A stretch of 6,573 bases of DNA from assembly GCA_002470165.1 (NCBI GenBank), contig DKNF01000021.1, positions 1-6,573 of the forward strand, read 5' to 3'. The notes under the pieces are model-generated. The model ran no database searches. It was not told where the DNA came from and saw only the letters and a list, made by a program, of their open reading frames with translations. Made by a program: the position numbers and the translations under genes. Below are positions 5,409 to 6,573 of the stretch, in pieces; positions within the stretch are counted from its first letter, which is position 1, and each line of letters starts with the position of its first letter. Source of the stretch: Betaproteobacteria bacterium UBA7395 (GTDB taxonomy: Bacteria > Pseudomonadota > Gammaproteobacteria > Burkholderiales > Rhodocyclaceae).

Positions 5409-6573
5409 ATGACGACCGAACGCAAGGCAACTCTGAGTATCGACGGACAAGCACCTGTCGATTTCCCGATCATGTCCCCGACGCACGGCAACGACTGTGT
5501 CGACATCCGTACCCTGGGCGGCAAGACCGGCCTGTTCACCTACGACTCCGGTTTCCTGTCCACCGCCAGCTGCAAGTCCAAGATCACCTTCATCGACGGC
5601 GACAAGGGCGAACTGCTGTACCGCGGTTACCCGATCGAGCAACTGGCCGAGAACTGCAACTTCCTCGAAGTTGCCTATCTGCTGAAGAACGGCGAACTGC
5701 CGAACGCCTCCCAGAAGGTCAATTTCGAAACCACCATCAAGAAGCACACGATGGTGCATGACCAGCTGACCCGCTTCTACAACGGTTTCCGTCGTGATGC
5801 CCATCCGATGGCCGTCATGGTCGGCGTCGTCGGCGCCCTGTCCGCCTTCTACCACGAAGCCATGGACTACTCGGACGCCGAGCACCGCAACATCAGCTTC
5901 AACCGCATCGTTGCCAAGTTGCCGACCATCGTCGCCATGGCCTACAAGTACAACACCGGCGCGCCGTTCATGTACCCGGACAACGATCTGGACTACACCG
6001 CCAACTTCATGCGCATGATGTTCGGCAACCCGTGCGAGAAGTACGTGCCGAACCCGGTGCTGGTCCGCGCCCTCGACGTCATCTTCACGCTGCACGCCGA
6101 CCACGAACAGAATGCCTCGACCTCGACCGTCCGTCTGGCCGGTTCGTCGGGCGCCAACCCGTTCGCCTGCATCTCGGCCGGTATCGCCTGCCTGTGGGGC
6201 CCGGCACACGGCGGCGCGAACGAAGCCTGCCTGCAGATGCTGGAAGAAATCGGCGACGTGTCGCGCGTCGGCGAGTACATCAAGCGCGCCAAGGACAAGA
6301 ACGACTCGTTCAAGCTGATGGGCTTCGGCCACCGCGTCTACAAGAACTTCGACCCGCGCGCCAAGCTGATGCGCAAGGTGTGCAACGAAGTGCTGACCGA
6401 ACTGGGCCTGGAAAACGACCGCCTGTTCAAGCTGGCCATGGAACTGGAAAAGATCGCGCTGGAAGATCCGTACTTCGTCGAGAAGAAGCTCTACCCGAAC
6501 GTCGACTTCTACTCCGGCATCGTCCAGAAGGCGATCGGTATTCCGACCGAGATGTTCACCTGCATCTTCGCGC
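5409..6573 (+). CDS. gltA: Citrate synthase (type II), 3'-truncated by window edge
   Basis: Condenses oxaloacetate with acetyl-CoA to citrate, the entry step of the TCA cycle, in the cytoplasm. The window holds 388 complete codons of a family usually about 427-434 long. Catalytic residues are His267 in [10 protein letters not shown], His308 in [14 protein letters not shown] and Asp366 in NVDFYSG; these match E. coli His264, His305 and Asp362. [15 protein letters not shown] (229-243) is the conserved oxaloacetate-side segment. Residues matching the NADH allosteric site of the hexameric Gram-negative enzyme are kept (His113, Thr114, Tyr148, Arg166, Lys170, Cys209), so NADH inhibition is likely. 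The ATG has AAGGGA 7 nt upstream. The IDG and [17 protein letters not shown] segments make 2-methylcitrate synthase unlikely. Confidence 0.97.
   Translation, partial: MTTERKATLSIDGQAPVDFPIMSPTHGNDCVDIRTLGGKTGLFTYDSGFLSTASCKSKITFIDGDKGELLYRGYPIEQLAENCNFLEVAYLLKNGELPNASQKVNFETTIKKHTMVHDQLTRFYNGFRRDAHPMAVMVGVVGALSAFYHEAMDYSDAEHRNISFNRIVAKLPTIVAMAYKYNTGAPFMYPDNDLDYTANFMRMMFGNPCEKYVPNPVLVRALDVIFTLHADHEQNASTSTVRLAGSSGANPFACISAGIACLWGPAHGGANEACLQMLEEIGDVSRVGEYIKRAKDKNDSFKLMGFGHRVYKNFDPRAKLMRKVCNEVLTELGLENDRLFKLAMELEKIALEDPYFVEKKLYPNVDFYSGIVQKAIGIPTEMFTCIFA

Noticed and set aside
5253..6332. A 359-codon minus-strand open frame across gltA.
   Set aside because: Register-matched shadow of citrate synthase, whose catalytic residues are all on the plus strand.

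Overview
The window reads as ordinary core chromosome from a GC-rich betaproteobacterium. The closest match I recognise is Rhodocyclales (Dechloromonas, Azonexus or Azospira type). This rests on the style of the malate dehydrogenase, citrate synthase and SdhCDAB proteins, the strong preference for C- or G-ending codons, and the gene order mdh / gntR / sdhCDAB / sdhE / gltA. The genus is inference; no ribosomal RNA or other marker is present.

Layout. Positions 1-761 (minus strand) hold the first 253 codons of malate dehydrogenase (mdh), whose 3' end lies outside the window. Positions 762-956 are a divergent regulatory region. It has overlapping back-to-back promoters for mdh and for a GntR-family regulator, and a perfect 16-bp palindrome at 896-911 covering the -10 of the regulator gene. 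Positions 957-1712 encode the GntR/HutC-type regulator. Positions 1713-1843 contain its intrinsic terminator, directly followed by a consensus TATAAT -10 for the sdh operon and a short leader hairpin. Positions 1844-5344 are a tightly packed operon sdhC-sdhD-sdhA-sdhB-sdhE: 4-nt overlap C/D, 2-nt gap D/A, 12-nt gap A/B, 1-nt overlap B/E. Positions 5345-5408 carry a likely gltA promoter and ribosome binding site. Positions 5409-6573 hold the first 388 codons of citrate synthase (gltA), which runs off the right edge.

How the genes work together. Succinate dehydrogenase (complex II) oxidises succinate to fumarate and passes the electrons through FAD, three Fe-S clusters and haem b to quinone. 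SdhE helps attach FAD covalently to SdhA. Malate dehydrogenase makes oxaloacetate, and citrate synthase condenses it with acetyl-CoA. The divergent GntR regulator is placed to control mdh and itself, and perhaps the neighbouring sdh genes, in response to an unknown small molecule.

I found no mobile element, CRISPR array, RNA gene or sign of horizontal transfer, and no convincing undescribed system. The points most worth a second look are the palindromic operator in the shared mdh/gntR promoter region, an SdhE whose otherwise near-invariant RGxxE motif reads RALLE, and the terminator-promoter junction in front of sdhC.
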